Shown here: positions 6,578 through 14,611 of the stretch, one piece after another
Numbering within the stretch: position 1 is the stretch's first letter
Layout: every line of letters begins with the position of its first letter
Notes under the pieces: generated by a model
Told to the model about the DNA's origin: nothing
The model's database searches: none
Seen by the model: the letters and a program-made list of their open reading frames with translations, nothing else
NCBI GenBank assembly: GCA_900550635.1
Contig: URSZ01000042.1
Span: 1-17,585, forward strand
Direction of reading: 5' to 3'
DNA: 17,585 bases
Source: an uncultured Prevotella sp.
GTDB taxonomy: Bacteria; Bacteroidota; Bacteroidia; Bacteroidales; Bacteroidaceae
Translations under genes and position numbers: made by a program

Positions 6578-8521
6578 TCAGTTTTCCGCATTGAAGCGTT
6601 CGAGTTCTTCTTCGGCTTTTTCCCATTCCGACATCGCGGTTTCGAGCTGTTTGCTCATTGACGCGTGGCGCGTGAACAATGTTGTGTCCGAGGCGTTGGC
6701 CGGGTCGTTCATCTGGCTTTCGAGCATTTTCACGGCGGCCTCGAGCTGCGTCACGTTTTTCTCGGCTTCGGTGGCAGTGCGTTCCAGTTTCCTGAGTCGT
6801 TTGGCACGTTCCTTTTGCTGTTCGTATGCCAGGCGTCCTTCCTCGGGCGCTGTGCGCGGAGTTTCGGGCTTTATGCCCGAGGGACGCTGTATGTCGGCCA
6901 GGGAGGTGAGCTTGTTCTTTTCCAGGAAATCGTATATGCCTCCAAGGTATTCCCTTACCTTTCCGCCGCCGAACTCGTAAACCTTGGTTACAAGGCCGTC
7001 GAGGAAATCGCGGTCGTGGCTTACTATGATTGCCGTTCCGTCGAAAGCGCGTATGGCCTCTTTCAGCACGTCTTTCGTGCGCATGTCGAGGTGGTTGGTC
7101 GGCTCGTCGAGAATCAGGAAGTTTACCGGCTCGAGCAGCAGACGTATCATGGCAAGACGGCTGCGTTCTCCTCCCGAGAGGAACTTTACGTATTTGTCGC
7201 TTGCCTCGCCGCCGAACATGAATGCCCCGAGTATGTCGCGTATTTTAAGGCGTACCTCTCCGCGGGCCACGCGGTCGATTGTGTCGAACACGGTTATGTT
7301 GTCGTCGAGCAGTTGTGCCTGGTTTTGTGCGTAATATCCTATTTCGACGTTGTGTCCTACCTTGAGTTTCCCTTCGAAAGGTATCTCGCCCATAATGCAC
7401 TTTACGAGCGTTGACTTGCCTTCGCCGTTTTTGCCTACGAAAGCCACTTTTTCGCCGCGGCGTATTGAGAACGACACGCCCGAAAAGATATTGTGCTCGC
7501 CGTAGTTTTTCGAAACGTCCTCGCATATCAGCGGGAAGTCGCCGCTCCGTTGGCAGGGCGGGAACTTCAGGTGTAGCGACGCGTTGTCTACCTCGTCTAC
7601 TTCGACGGGTACTATTTTTTCGAGCTGTTTCAGGCGGCTCTGCACCTGGTTTGCTTTAGTGGGCTTGTAGCGGAAGCGTTCCACGAAGCTCTTTATGTCG
7701 GCTATTTCCTTTTGCTGGTTTTCATAGGCGCGCAGTTGCTGTTCGCGGCGTTCGGCACGCAGTTTCACATATTCGTCATAGCCCACGCGGTAGTCGGTTA
7801 TCTTGCCCACGCTTATTTCCATGGTGCGGTTGGTAACGTTGTTCAGGAACGCGCGGTCGTGGCTTACGAGCAGCACGGAGCATGAGGCGCCGGCCAGGAA
7901 GTTTTCGAACCATTGTATGCTCTCTATGTCGAGGTGGTTGGTGGGCTCGTCAAGAAGCAGCAGGTCGGGGCTTTGCAACAGAATTTTTGCCAGTTCTATA
8001 CGCATGCGCCAGCCTCCTGAGAACTCGCTTGTGGGGCGGTCGAAATCGCTTCGCACGAAGCCCAGCCCTGTAAGCGTGCGTTCTATCGCTGCATGGTAGT
8101 TTCCGCCTCCGGTTATCTGGAAGCGTTCATTCTCGCGCGTGTATCGCTCCACGAGAGCCATGTATTCCTCGCTCTCATAGTCGGTGCGGCTGGCAAGCTC
8201 GCTGTTCAGCTGTTCTATGTGCCTGCGCAGCTGTTCCACTCCTGCAAAGGCCTTTTCGGTTTCCTGCATTACCGTTTGCGAGTCGCTCAGCTTCATTACT
8301 TGCGGAAGGTAGCCCACCGTTGTGTCGCGGCTTATGCTTACCGTTCCAGCTGTGGGTTTCTGCAATCCTGCCAATATCTTGAGCAAAGTGGATTTTCCCG
8401 CGCCGTTCTTGCCTACAAGCGCCACGCGTTCCCTGTCGCCAATGACAAATGTGGCGTTGCTGAAAAGCGGGCGCGCGCCGAATTCCACTGATAATCCTTC
8501 AACTGATACCACCTTTAGCAC
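6578..8521 (-). CDS. ABC-F family ATPase (two ABC domains, C-terminal coiled coil)
   Basis: A 647-residue protein with two ATP-binding cassettes and no membrane segment, which marks it as ABC-F, the soluble ribosome-associated class. Domain 1 has Walker A GKNGAGKS (37-44), signature FSGGWRMR (168-174) and Walker B LLLLDEP (187-193). Domain 2 has GKNGEGKS (363-370), LSGGERSR (448-455) and FLILDEP (468-474). The linker between them (about 240-310) is charged and helical, like the P-site tRNA interaction motif. The C-terminal 80 residues form a coiled coil as in Uup/YdiF-type members. Members of the family act on stalled ribosomes or give antibiotic protection; which applies here cannot be decided, and nothing suggests a resistance gene. 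The start is GTG: either 8,521 or, matching family N-termini better, the GTG at 8,512 (VVSVEGLSVEF). A clear promoter lies just upstream. Confidence 0.93.
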   Translation of the reverse strand: MLKVVSVEGLSVEFGARPLFSNATFVIGDRERVALVGKNGAGKSTLLKILAGLQKPTAGTVSISRDTTVGYLPQVMKLSDSQTVMQETEKAFAGVEQLRRHIEQLNSELASRTDYESEEYMALVERYTRENERFQITGGGNYHAAIERTLTGLGFVRSDFDRPTSEFSGGWRMRIELAKILLQSPDLLLLDEPTNHLDIESIQWFENFLAGASCSVLLVSHDRAFLNNVTNRTMEISVGKITDYRVGYDEYVKLRAERREQQLRAYENQQKEIADIKSFVERFRYKPTKANQVQSRLKQLEKIVPVEVDEVDNASLHLKFPPCQRSGDFPLICEDVSKNYGEHNIFSGVSFSIRRGEKVAFVGKNGEGKSTLVKCIMGEIPFEGKLKVGHNVEIGYYAQNQAQLLDDNITVFDTIDRVARGEVRLKIRDILGAFMFGGEASDKYVKFLSGGERSRLAMIRLLLEPVNFLILDEPTNHLDMRTKDVLKEAIRAFDGTAIIVSHDRDFLDGLVTKVYEFGGGKVREYLGGIYDFLEKNKLTSLADIQRPSGIKPETPRTAPEEGRLAYEQQKERAKRLRKLERTATEAEKNVTQLEAAVKMLESQMNDPANASDTTLFTRHASMSKQLETAMSEWEKAEEELERFNAEN

Positions 8522-8541
8522 ACGTTTAAAAAAACGTGTGC
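8518..8541 (-). other. Hairpin across the start of the ABC-F gene
   Basis: GCACACGTTT (8,518-8,527) and AAACGTGTGC (8,532-8,541) are perfect reverse complements around a four-base A loop. The outer end touches the -7 element and the inner end covers the GTG at 8,521. If transcription begins near 8,535, only part of the stem is in the mRNA, so a protein-binding operator is as likely as an RNA structure. Confidence 0.55.
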
Positions 8542-8571
8542 AAAGATACGTAAAGTTAGGCGCAATACAAA
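8541..8571 (-). promoter_or_regulatory. Bacteroidota-type promoter of the ABC-F / M13 peptidase unit
   Basis: On the minus strand TTTG (8,571-8,568), a 19-base spacer and TATCTTTG (8,548-8,541) match the Bacteroidota consensus TTTG-N19-21-TAnnTTTG exactly. The expected transcription start is near 8,535, giving a leader of about 14 or 23 bases depending on which GTG is used. Confidence 0.85.
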
Positions 8572-8727
8572 GGGATTGCGGCTTTTGTGTGCCCGCAGCC
8601 GCTTATATTTCCATGTAAGTCGTCAAACGCATGTGTGGCGCGGCGCACGGTCGGGGTGTTCTTTGCATGCTGAGGTGTGGAGCGGGACTTGCAAGCAGGG
8701 GAGTCTGTGTTTGTCTGTCGGCAAAAC

Positions 8728-8823
8728 CCCGGTTTTCATGCGGGTTTGGAGGCCGTCGAAAATATGTCTGAGATATTTTAAAATAGGTCAGACATATTTT
8801 GAAATATGTGCCTTGTATTTTTT
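8728..8823. repeat. Dispersed palindromic intergenic repeat, copy A
   Basis: This copy shares with copy B (12,271-12,368, opposite orientation) an 11-base block CCCGGTTTTCA (8,728-8,738), a 20-base unconserved spacer of the same length, and a 27-base block that is identical (8,759-8,785). A partly conserved palindromic arm follows (AGACATATTT), then a 9-base core TGTGCCTTG (8,807-8,815) flanked by AAATA and TATTT. It sits between the 3' end of the GH16 gene and the ABC-F promoter. The rest of the 8,572-8,876 gap holds no gene that I can support. Confidence 0.8.
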
Positions 8824-8876
8824 ATTTGCTCCAAGGGGGGCTTAAAATGAAACAAAAAGTTTTCACAAAATCCGGC

Positions 8877-9665
8877 TTATTTCCGTTTGCGGTAGAAGCG
8901 CACCCAGTCTATCTCCATTTCGACCGGCAGGTCGGCCGTGTCGACCTTTCCCACCCACGAGCCGCCAAGCTGCATGTCAAGCAGCAGGTAGAAGCCCTTG
9001 TCGGTAAACGGGAACTGCCCCTTCTTGTCGGTTTGTATGCGGGGATAGGCAAACGTGCGCTTGTCGTTGATGAAGAACACAAGGCTGTCGCGGTGCATTT
9101 CAACGCAGTACACGTTGTAGCCGTCGGGGTCTATCCTTCCGGTGCTGCCCTGCGGGGGATTGTCATTTATCCCGAGTGTGTAGGTGTAGGCCGAATGCAC
9201 CGTCTGGTATGCTATGGAGTCGTAGTTGAGCCGTTCCATTATGTCGATTTCGCCGCCGTCGGGCCACGGCTCGTTTTCCGGCAGCAGCCAGAAGGCAGGC
9301 CACGCCCCTTTTGCTCCGTGCAGGCGGGCGCGTATCTCTATGCGGCCGTCCGAAAATCCCACCTTGCCCTTGGTGTAAATGCCGCCGGTGATGTAAGGTG
9401 CCGGGTCGTCGGGCAGCCCGGGGTTGACAATGCCGCGCAGCACCACGTTGCCGTCGCGCATGGCATAGAGGCCGTCGTAGTCCGACATGTGTTTTTGCCA
9501 GTCGGCCGTGCCGCGTGGTATCTTGCTCCACACCGCAGTGTCGAAATGCTCTTTCTGGTTGAAGTTCTCTTCCCAGGCCAGTTTCCACGCACCTTTGTGC
9601 GTGCTGCAGCCGGACATGGAAAACGCCGCCACGGCTGCCGAAAAGATGATAAGCAACTTTTTCAT
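8877..9665 (-). CDS. GH16 family glycoside hydrolase (beta-glucanase-like), lipoprotein
   Basis: A 262-residue secreted enzyme predicted to cut beta-glucans such as laminarin or mixed-linkage glucan. The N-terminus is a lipoprotein signal with lipobox SMSGC (Cys20). The rest is a single GH16 beta-jelly-roll domain. The catalytic motif is GGEIDIMERL with Glu139 as nucleophile, Asp141, and Glu144 as acid/base, the ExDxxE form. Other GH16 landmarks are YITGGIYTKGK around 91-101, GAWPAFWLLPE (120-130) and the C-terminal MEIDWVRFYRK. There is no extra binding domain and no SusC/SusD pair nearby, so it is not part of a visible polysaccharide utilisation locus. The exact substrate (laminarin, agarose, porphyran) cannot be read from this sequence. 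Its neighbours are transcribed separately. Confidence 0.93.
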   Translation of the reverse strand: MKKLLIIFSAAVAAFSMSGCSTHKGAWKLAWEENFNQKEHFDTAVWSKIPRGTADWQKHMSDYDGLYAMRDGNVVLRGIVNPGLPDDPAPYITGGIYTKGKVGFSDGRIEIRARLHGAKGAWPAFWLLPENEPWPDGGEIDIMERLNYDSIAYQTVHSAYTYTLGINDNPPQGSTGRIDPDGYNVYCVEMHRDSLVFFINDKRTFAYPRIQTDKKGQFPFTDKGFYLLLDMQLGGSWVGKVDTADLPVEMEIDWVRFYRKRK

Positions 9666-9750
9666 AGCTCAAGCATTTTAAAATTTACTGTTTCCGGGAT
9701 GTTGTGCGAGTGTGCCGGACGTGCTGCGCACAATATGCCTTTACTTATAC

Positions 9751-9758
9751 CAAAGATA
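9751..9758 (-). promoter_or_regulatory. Candidate -7 element for the GH16 gene
   Basis: Minus-strand TATCTTTG fits TAnnTTTG. The nearest -33-like box is TTTC at 22 bases, so the match is partial. The leader would be about 80 bases. Confidence 0.5.
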
Positions 9759-9810
9759 GGTATTTTTGCTCATAGTAGAGGAAAAAGACACGTGAAAAGC
9801 AAATAATTTA

Positions 9811-9818
9811 TACATTTG
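9811..9818 (+). promoter_or_regulatory. Candidate -7 element for the NSS transporter gene
   Basis: TACATTTG on the plus strand fits TAnnTTTG, about 40 bases before the ATG at 9,859. No TTTG is found 19-21 bases upstream. Confidence 0.5.
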
Positions 9819-9858
9819 CACATATTTTTATCAAAATACTGCTTAAAGAATCAAAGCG

Positions 9859-11241
9859 ATGGAAGAAAGAGGAAATTTCGGCAGCAAGCTGGGTATAATT
9901 TTCGCTACCGCCGGTTCGGCCGTAGGGCTGGGAAACATCTGGAGGTTCCCTACCGAGGCAGGCAACAACGGCGGCGGTGCGTTTTTGCTGGTATACATAT
10001 TGTGTGTTGTGCTTATGGGTGTGCCTCTCATGGTTGCAGAGTTTGCCGTGGGCCGGCATTCGCGCGCCAACACCGGTTCGGCTTTCCGCATTCTCTCAAA
10101 GCGCCGCAGCTGGGGGCTTTTGGGAAAAATGGAAGTGCTTGCCGCATTCCTTATTCTGGCTTACTATTCCGTTGTGGCGGGATGGACGCTTTACTATGCT
10201 TTCCAGTCGCTGCTAAACCGCTTTAACGTCATGGCGCGTCAGGGCGACTCTTCCGTCTTTGCCGACAATTTCAACAGTTTTGTCTCCGACCCGTGGTTGC
10301 CGCTGCTTTGCCTGGCGGCTTTTCTCTTTGCCACGCATTTCGTTGTGGTACGCGGCGTGAAGAGCGGCATAGAACGCTCGTCGAAGATTCTCATGCCTTT
10401 CCTCTTCCTTCTCATGGTGGTGCTCGTTGTGTGCGCCCTCACAACGCCGGGTGCGGCCAAAGGGCTGGAGTTCTTCTTTACGCCCGATTTCTCCAAGATA
10501 GATTCCGGCGTAGTAATGTCGGCCATGGCGCAGGCTTTTTATTCGCTCAGCCTTGGTATGGGTTGCATGTGTACGTATGCCTCGTATTTCAAGCGCGACG
10601 CCAATATCACCAAAACTGCTTTTACCGTGGGACTGATGGATATGAGTGTGGCCGTAATGGCAGGCATTGTGATATTCCCCGCCGTGTTCTCCGTGCCCGG
10701 GCTTGAGCCCGACGCAGGCCCGTCGCTTGTGTTCATAGCTTTGCCCAACGTGTTCCAGATGGCTATGGGCGGAATACCGGCCATGGCTTATGTGTGCTCG
10801 CTGGCGTTCTACGTTCTTTTGGTGGTGGCAACGCTTACTTCCACCATTTCGTTGCACGAGGTTGTTACGGCTTACCTTTCCGAAACGCGCAACATGCCGC
10901 GCCGGCGTGCGGCGTGGTACGTAACGGGCGGCAGCCTTGTACTCGGCATTTTCTGCTCCCTATCGCTTGGCGTGTTGAGCGGTATGACGGTTGCCGGAAT
11001 GACTATCTTCGACCTGTTCGACTATGTAACGGCTAAGATAATGCTTCTTGCCGCCGGTTTCCTTACGTCGGTTTTCGTCGGGTGGGTTCTCAAGCCTCAT
11101 GCTCTTGCAAACGAGCTTACGAACTGGGGTACACTCAAGCTGCGTTGCTTCAGTGTGCTTGTGTTCATGCTCAGGTATGTGGTGCCTTTAATCATTGCGG
11201 GAGTATTCCTCGACGGGCTCGGCCTTCTTAATATCCTGTAA
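9859..11241 (+). CDS. Sodium-dependent transporter, NSS (SNF) family
   Basis: A 460-residue integral membrane protein that would take up an amino acid or similar small solute together with Na+. The start has the family signature: GSAVGLGNIWRFP followed by the GNNGGGAF stretch, the unwound part of TM1 and the run into TM2 that form the Na+ and substrate sites. I count about 11 hydrophobic segments (for example near 10-30, 42-66, 88-112, 145-168, 175-197, 218-245, 255-280, 298-328, 352-375, 385-410, 430-455), as in the bacterial 11-TM members such as MhsT. The substrate cannot be told from sequence; amino acids (aromatic or branched) are the best guess from the family. Full length, no frameshift. 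The next gene starts 6 bases after the stop codon, so the two form a unit. Confidence 0.93.
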   Translation: MEERGNFGSKLGIIFATAGSAVGLGNIWRFPTEAGNNGGGAFLLVYILCVVLMGVPLMVAEFAVGRHSRANTGSAFRILSKRRSWGLLGKMEVLAAFLILAYYSVVAGWTLYYAFQSLLNRFNVMARQGDSSVFADNFNSFVSDPWLPLLCLAAFLFATHFVVVRGVKSGIERSSKILMPFLFLLMVVLVVCALTTPGAAKGLEFFFTPDFSKIDSGVVMSAMAQAFYSLSLGMGCMCTYASYFKRDANITKTAFTVGLMDMSVAVMAGIVIFPAVFSVPGLEPDAGPSLVFIALPNVFQMAMGGIPAMAYVCSLAFYVLLVVATLTSTISLHEVVTAYLSETRNMPRRRAAWYVTGGSLVLGIFCSLSLGVLSGMTVAGMTIFDLFDYVTAKIMLLAAGFLTSVFVGWVLKPHALANELTNWGTLKLRCFSVLVFMLRYVVPLIIAGVFLDGLGLLNIL

Positions 11242-11247
11242 TGCCCC

Positions 11248-12111
11248 ATGCCCGGTCCGTTGCGTTTTAACCGCCACGACCGTGCCGCCACGGCTGTCCT
11301 TGCTATAGCCCTGCTGCTTGGTTTCCTGTTTGTCTTCTTTTGGAAAGGCGACGAGCGTACAATAATGCCGCCCACCGACAGGCAGGCAAGCGAAATGCGC
11401 GGATTTGCCTCACACGCGGACGATACATCGCGCAACGCGGTACGTCCAGGCAAGGAGATACGTGCCTCGCTTTCCCGCTTCAATCCCAACACGGCCGACA
11501 GTGCGCGGCTCGTAAGGCTCGGGCTTCCTTCTTTTGTAGCTGCAAACATAGTGAAATACCGGCGCGCCGGGGGAAAGTTCCGCCGGCCGTCCGACTTGGC
11601 GCGTATTTACGGCATGTCGCAGGATGATTACCGGCGCATTGCCCCATATATCGACATTGAGGAAGCTGTGCCCGGGCCTGCGCCGGCACGCACGGAGGTT
11701 TACCGGAGCAACAAGTTGCACGAAGGTGAGACGGTTGACCTGAACTGCGGCGATACGTCGCAACTTAAACGTGTTCCGGGTGTGGGCAGCGTGTTGGCGC
11801 GCCGCATTGTGAAATATGGCAACCTGCTGGGCGGATATGTGTCGCCCGCACAGGTTGCGGAAGTGTACGGTATAAGTCCCGACGCGGTAAAATGGTTCCG
11901 CACCGATAACGCCGCGCCGCGCAAGGTAAACCTGAATACGGCAGCATACGGCGAAATGCTCCGCCACCCTTACCTCAACAAGCCGCAGGTGGAGGCTGTA
12001 ATGCGCCGGCGCAGAACGCTCGGCAAAATATCCGACATCGGGCAAATGCGATTCGACAGCGCGTTTACCGAGCGCGACATACAGCGGCTCGCCCCGTATG
12101 TGGATTTCTGA
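11248..12111 (+). CDS. Membrane-anchored ComEA-like helix-hairpin-helix protein
   Basis: A 287-residue protein with one N-terminal membrane segment (about 14-32, AVLAIALLLGFLFVFFW) and three helix-hairpin-helix units outside the cytoplasm. The units open with the shared motif: FNPNTA (78-83), VDLNCG (163-168) and VNLNTA (227-232). The middle one has the standard DNA-backbone hairpin VPGVGSVLARRIVKYG; the other two hairpins are degenerate. The ComEA family binds DNA at the surface during uptake, and many Bacteroidales encode such triple-HhH proteins. Natural transformation is not shown for them, so the role is inferred from domain content only. The transporter just upstream has no obvious functional link. 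The ATG at 11,248 is 6 bases after the transporter stop. Confidence 0.85.
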   Translation: MPGPLRFNRHDRAATAVLAIALLLGFLFVFFWKGDERTIMPPTDRQASEMRGFASHADDTSRNAVRPGKEIRASLSRFNPNTADSARLVRLGLPSFVAANIVKYRRAGGKFRRPSDLARIYGMSQDDYRRIAPYIDIEEAVPGPAPARTEVYRSNKLHEGETVDLNCGDTSQLKRVPGVGSVLARRIVKYGNLLGGYVSPAQVAEVYGISPDAVKWFRTDNAAPRKVNLNTAAYGEMLRHPYLNKPQVEAVMRRRRTLGKISDIGQMRFDSAFTERDIQRLAPYVDF

Positions 12112-12270
12112 AAACGCCTTTTTGTATGCCTTTGTTGCAGTACGCCGGTGTGCCGGAGGAATATTGTGCGGCGCGCGGGGGCGAATGTTAAAAATCTGGC
12201 TGTAAAAAACGGCTTTTTACCGCCAATGTCGAAAACTGTGGCACAGCCGGTTAAAACCCCTTGCTTTGTA

Positions 12271-12368
12271 AAAAAAATTATGTGCCTTGTATTTTGAAAT
12301 ATGTCAGACATATTTTAAAATATCTCAGACATATTTTTGAGAGTGTTCGGGAGGGGTTGAAAACCGGG
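12271..12368. repeat. Dispersed palindromic intergenic repeat, copy B (inverted relative to copy A)
   Basis: Read on the minus strand this copy has CCCGGTTTTCA (12,368-12,358), a 20-base spacer and the 27-base block identical to copy A (12,337-12,311). Next comes the palindromic arm, and then the 9-base core. The core (12,281-12,289) reads TGTGCCTTG on the plus strand, so it is reversed compared with copy A once the flanking blocks are aligned. It lies between the convergent 3' ends of the ComEA-like gene and argD. The rest of the 12,112-12,488 gap contains the argD terminator and a weak AT-rich hairpin (12,202-12,220), and no gene. Confidence 0.8.
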
Positions 12369-12413
12369 CGACCCGGGGAAATCACGGCACGCTTTTTGCT
12401 GCACCCCGCGCAC

Positions 12414-12451
12414 AAAAAAACGGGACGCCGCCGTTGCCGGTATGCGTCCCG
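12414..12451 (-). terminator. Terminator of the arginine operon
   Basis: CGGGACGC (12,421-12,428) and GCGTCCCG (12,444-12,451) form a GC-rich 8-bp stem. On the minus strand it is followed directly by seven T. It starts about 37 bases after the argD stop codon. Confidence 0.9.
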
Positions 12452-12488
12452 CTGTGTAGTGTGTCGTGTTGTATCGGTCTTGGTTCTT

Positions 12489-13616
12489 TTATTGGGCAAG
12501 CGCCTTTTGCAGGCGTTCCACAAAGCTGTCGGCCTGGTCAACGGAAAGGCACAGCGGCGGGAGCAGGCGCAGTATGTTTGTGCCCGACGCGCCCGTGAAC
12601 ACATGCTCGTTGAATATCAGGCGCCGGCGCAGTTCTTTTATGGGTTCGCCGAACTCCAATCCTATCATCAGGCCGCGTCCGCGCACTTCGGTAATCTGCG
12701 GTACGGACTTGAGGCGCTCTATCAGGTGGCGGCCCACTTTGTCGGCGTTGTCAACAAGCTGTTCCTGCTCTATGACGTCGAGCACGGCAAGGGCTGCCGC
12801 ACATGCGAGGTGGTTGCCTCCGAATGTAGTGCCGAGCTGTCCGTACACAGGCTTGAATTTGGGCGAAATCAGCACGCCGCCCATGGGGAAGCCGCAGGCT
12901 ATGCCTTTGGCAACGGTTATGATGTCGGGGCGGACACCGAGGTGCTGGTGGGCAAAGAACTTGCCCGAGCGTCCGTAGCCGCATTGTATCTCGTCGCAGA
13001 TAAGGACGGTGCCCGTGTCGTCGCACGCCTTGCGCAGGCCTTGCATGAACTCCGCTGTTGCGAGCCGTATGCCGCCCACGCCCTGTATGCACTCTACTAT
13101 GACGGCGCATACGTCGCCTTTTCCCAATTCCGCTTTGAATGCGTCGAGGTCGTTCATGGGCAGGAACGTGGTGTGCCCGTTGCTGTTGATTGGCGCGTTG
13201 ATTTTAGGGTTGTCAGTCGCTTCCACGGCGAGCGATGTGCGCCCGTGAAAGGCGTGCGAGGCCGCGAGCACGCGGGTGCGCCCGTTTTGGAACGAAGCCA
13301 GCTTGAGGGCGTTTTCGTTTGCCTCTGCGCCCGAGTTGATAAGGAACAGGCTGTAGTCGTCGTAGCCCGAGGCTTTGCCTAACCTTTCGGCGAGTTCCTC
13401 CTGCAGCTTGTTGATTACGGAGTTGGAGTAGAAGCCAAGGCGGTTGAGCTGCCGGGTTATACATTCTATATAGTGCGGGTGGCTGTGTCCAATGCTGATA
13501 ACGGCATGGCCGCCGTAAAGGTCGAGGTATTCCTGTCCGTTGGAATCCCATACGTTGCAGCCTTTCCCGCGGACGATGTTTACATCGTAAAGCGGATATA
13601 CGTCAAATGGTTTCAT
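12489..13616 (-). CDS. argD: Acetylornithine (or succinylornithine) aminotransferase
   Basis: A 375-residue class III PLP aminotransferase that converts N-acyl-glutamate semialdehyde to N-acyl-ornithine in arginine synthesis. Visible landmarks are the PLP phosphate loop SGAEAN (95-100), Asp208 in LICDEIQCGYGRSG, which contacts the pyridine nitrogen, and the Schiff-base Lys237 in VAKGIACGFPMGG. Opening DLYGGHAVISIGHSHP and the late motif TFGGNHLACAAA fit ArgD. In Bacteroides fragilis the pathway is known to use succinylated intermediates at the transcarbamylase step. The natural substrate here may therefore be the succinyl form; the sequence does not settle it. Length is a little shorter than E. 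coli ArgD, but complete. It is the last gene of the operon, 29 bases after argC, with a strong terminator behind it. Confidence 0.93.
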   Translation of the reverse strand: MKPFDVYPLYDVNIVRGKGCNVWDSNGQEYLDLYGGHAVISIGHSHPHYIECITRQLNRLGFYSNSVINKLQEELAERLGKASGYDDYSLFLINSGAEANENALKLASFQNGRTRVLAASHAFHGRTSLAVEATDNPKINAPINSNGHTTFLPMNDLDAFKAELGKGDVCAVIVECIQGVGGIRLATAEFMQGLRKACDDTGTVLICDEIQCGYGRSGKFFAHQHLGVRPDIITVAKGIACGFPMGGVLISPKFKPVYGQLGTTFGGNHLACAAALAVLDVIEQEQLVDNADKVGRHLIERLKSVPQITEVRGRGLMIGLEFGEPIKELRRRLIFNEHVFTGASGTNILRLLPPLCLSVDQADSFVERLQKALAQ

Positions 13617-13645
13617 AATGTTCGTTTGTTGTTAGCCGTTGTTTT

Positions 13646-14611
13646 TCAGAATCCCACGGCCTTGAGCTTCAGTCCTGTGGTTTCGGGGATTCCGAACATG
13701 ATGTTCATGTTCTCTACCGCCTGTCCCGCAGCTCCCTTCAGGAGGTTGTCGATAACCGACGTAACGAGCAGGCGGTCGCCGTATTTCTGTGCATGCACGA
13801 GAGCGCGGTTGGTGTTGACCACCTGCTTCATGTCTATGTCGCGCGGCACGTAGTGTGTGAACGGCTCGTCGGCATACATGGCGAAGCATTCGTCTATTTC
13901 CTCCTGGCTCAGGCCGGAATGCATGTAGGCTGTGGTGAAAATGCCCCGGGGAAAGTCGCCGCGGTAGGGCACAAAGTCGAGCGAGCCTTCGTATCCGGGC
14001 TGGAGTTCGAGTATGCTCTGGCGTATCTCGTGCAGGTGCTGGTGGTTGAACACCTTGTATATGCTCATGTTGCCGGTGCGCCAGCTGAAGTGCGTTGTGG
14101 CCGACGGCTTGACGCCCGCCCCGGTGCTTCCGGTAATGGCGTTAATGTACACGTCGCCATTCAGTGCTCCGGCTTTGGCGAGCGGCAGCAAGGCAAGCTG
14201 TATGCAGGTGGCGAAGCAACCGGGGTTGGCCACGTGCATTGCTCCGGCTATCGCGCTGCGGTGCAGTTCGGGCAAGCCGTAAACGTAGTCGTTGCCCGGA
14301 GCTGCGAGACGGAAGTCCTGCGCAAGGTCGATAATCCTTACGGTGTCTGGTATGGCATGTTCGCTGAGGAACTGCGTGCTCTTTCCGTGCCCGAAGCAAA
14401 AGAATACCACGTCGCATTTGTCGAAAGGCAGCTCGTCGGTGAAGCGCATGTCGGTTTCGCCGAGCAATCCCTCGTGCACGTCGCTGAGCAGGTTGCCTGC
14501 ATTGCTCGTGCTGTTCACGAATGTTATTTCCGCCTCGGGGTGGTTAAGAAGAATGCGGCACAGCTCGCCGGCGGTGTAGCCTGCGCCGCCAATTATTCCT
14601 ACTCTTATCAT
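13646..14611 (-). CDS. argC: N-acetyl-gamma-glutamyl-phosphate reductase
   Basis: A 321-residue NADPH-dependent reductase, the third step of arginine synthesis (acyl-glutamyl phosphate to semialdehyde). It opens with the Rossmann loop GIIGGAGYTAGEL (5-17). The catalytic Cys132 lies in ANPGCFATC, and STGAGVKPS and FNHQHLHEI are the later family motifs. I place the start at 14,611 (MIRVGIIGGAGY) because the open frame extends 47 codons upstream only by running through the PspC gene in another frame. The ATG overlaps the stop of the PspC gene as ATGA, which indicates coupled translation. Normal length for the family. Confidence 0.93.
   Translation of the reverse strand: MIRVGIIGGAGYTAGELCRILLNHPEAEITFVNSTSNAGNLLSDVHEGLLGETDMRFTDELPFDKCDVVFFCFGHGKSTQFLSEHAIPDTVRIIDLAQDFRLAAPGNDYVYGLPELHRSAIAGAMHVANPGCFATCIQLALLPLAKAGALNGDVYINAITGSTGAGVKPSATTHFSWRTGNMSIYKVFNHQHLHEIRQSILELQPGYEGSLDFVPYRGDFPRGIFTTAYMHSGLSQEEIDECFAMYADEPFTHYVPRDIDMKQVVNTNRALVHAQKYGDRLLVTSVIDNLLKGAAGQAVENMNIMFGIPETTGLKLKAVGF

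Noticed and set aside
8799..9806. Plus-strand open frame of 335 codons
   Set aside because: It is antisense to the GH16 gene, which has catalytic motif and lipobox; the plus frame is rich in His/Val/Arg as expected from a shadow.
12202..12220. GTAAAAA/TTTTTAC hairpin as terminator of the ComEA-like gene
   Set aside because: The stem is all A-T apart from one pair and lacks a following T-run; it is too weak to call.
12261..13382. Plus-strand open frame of 373 codons
   Set aside because: It starts inside repeat copy B and runs antisense to argD, without protein motifs.
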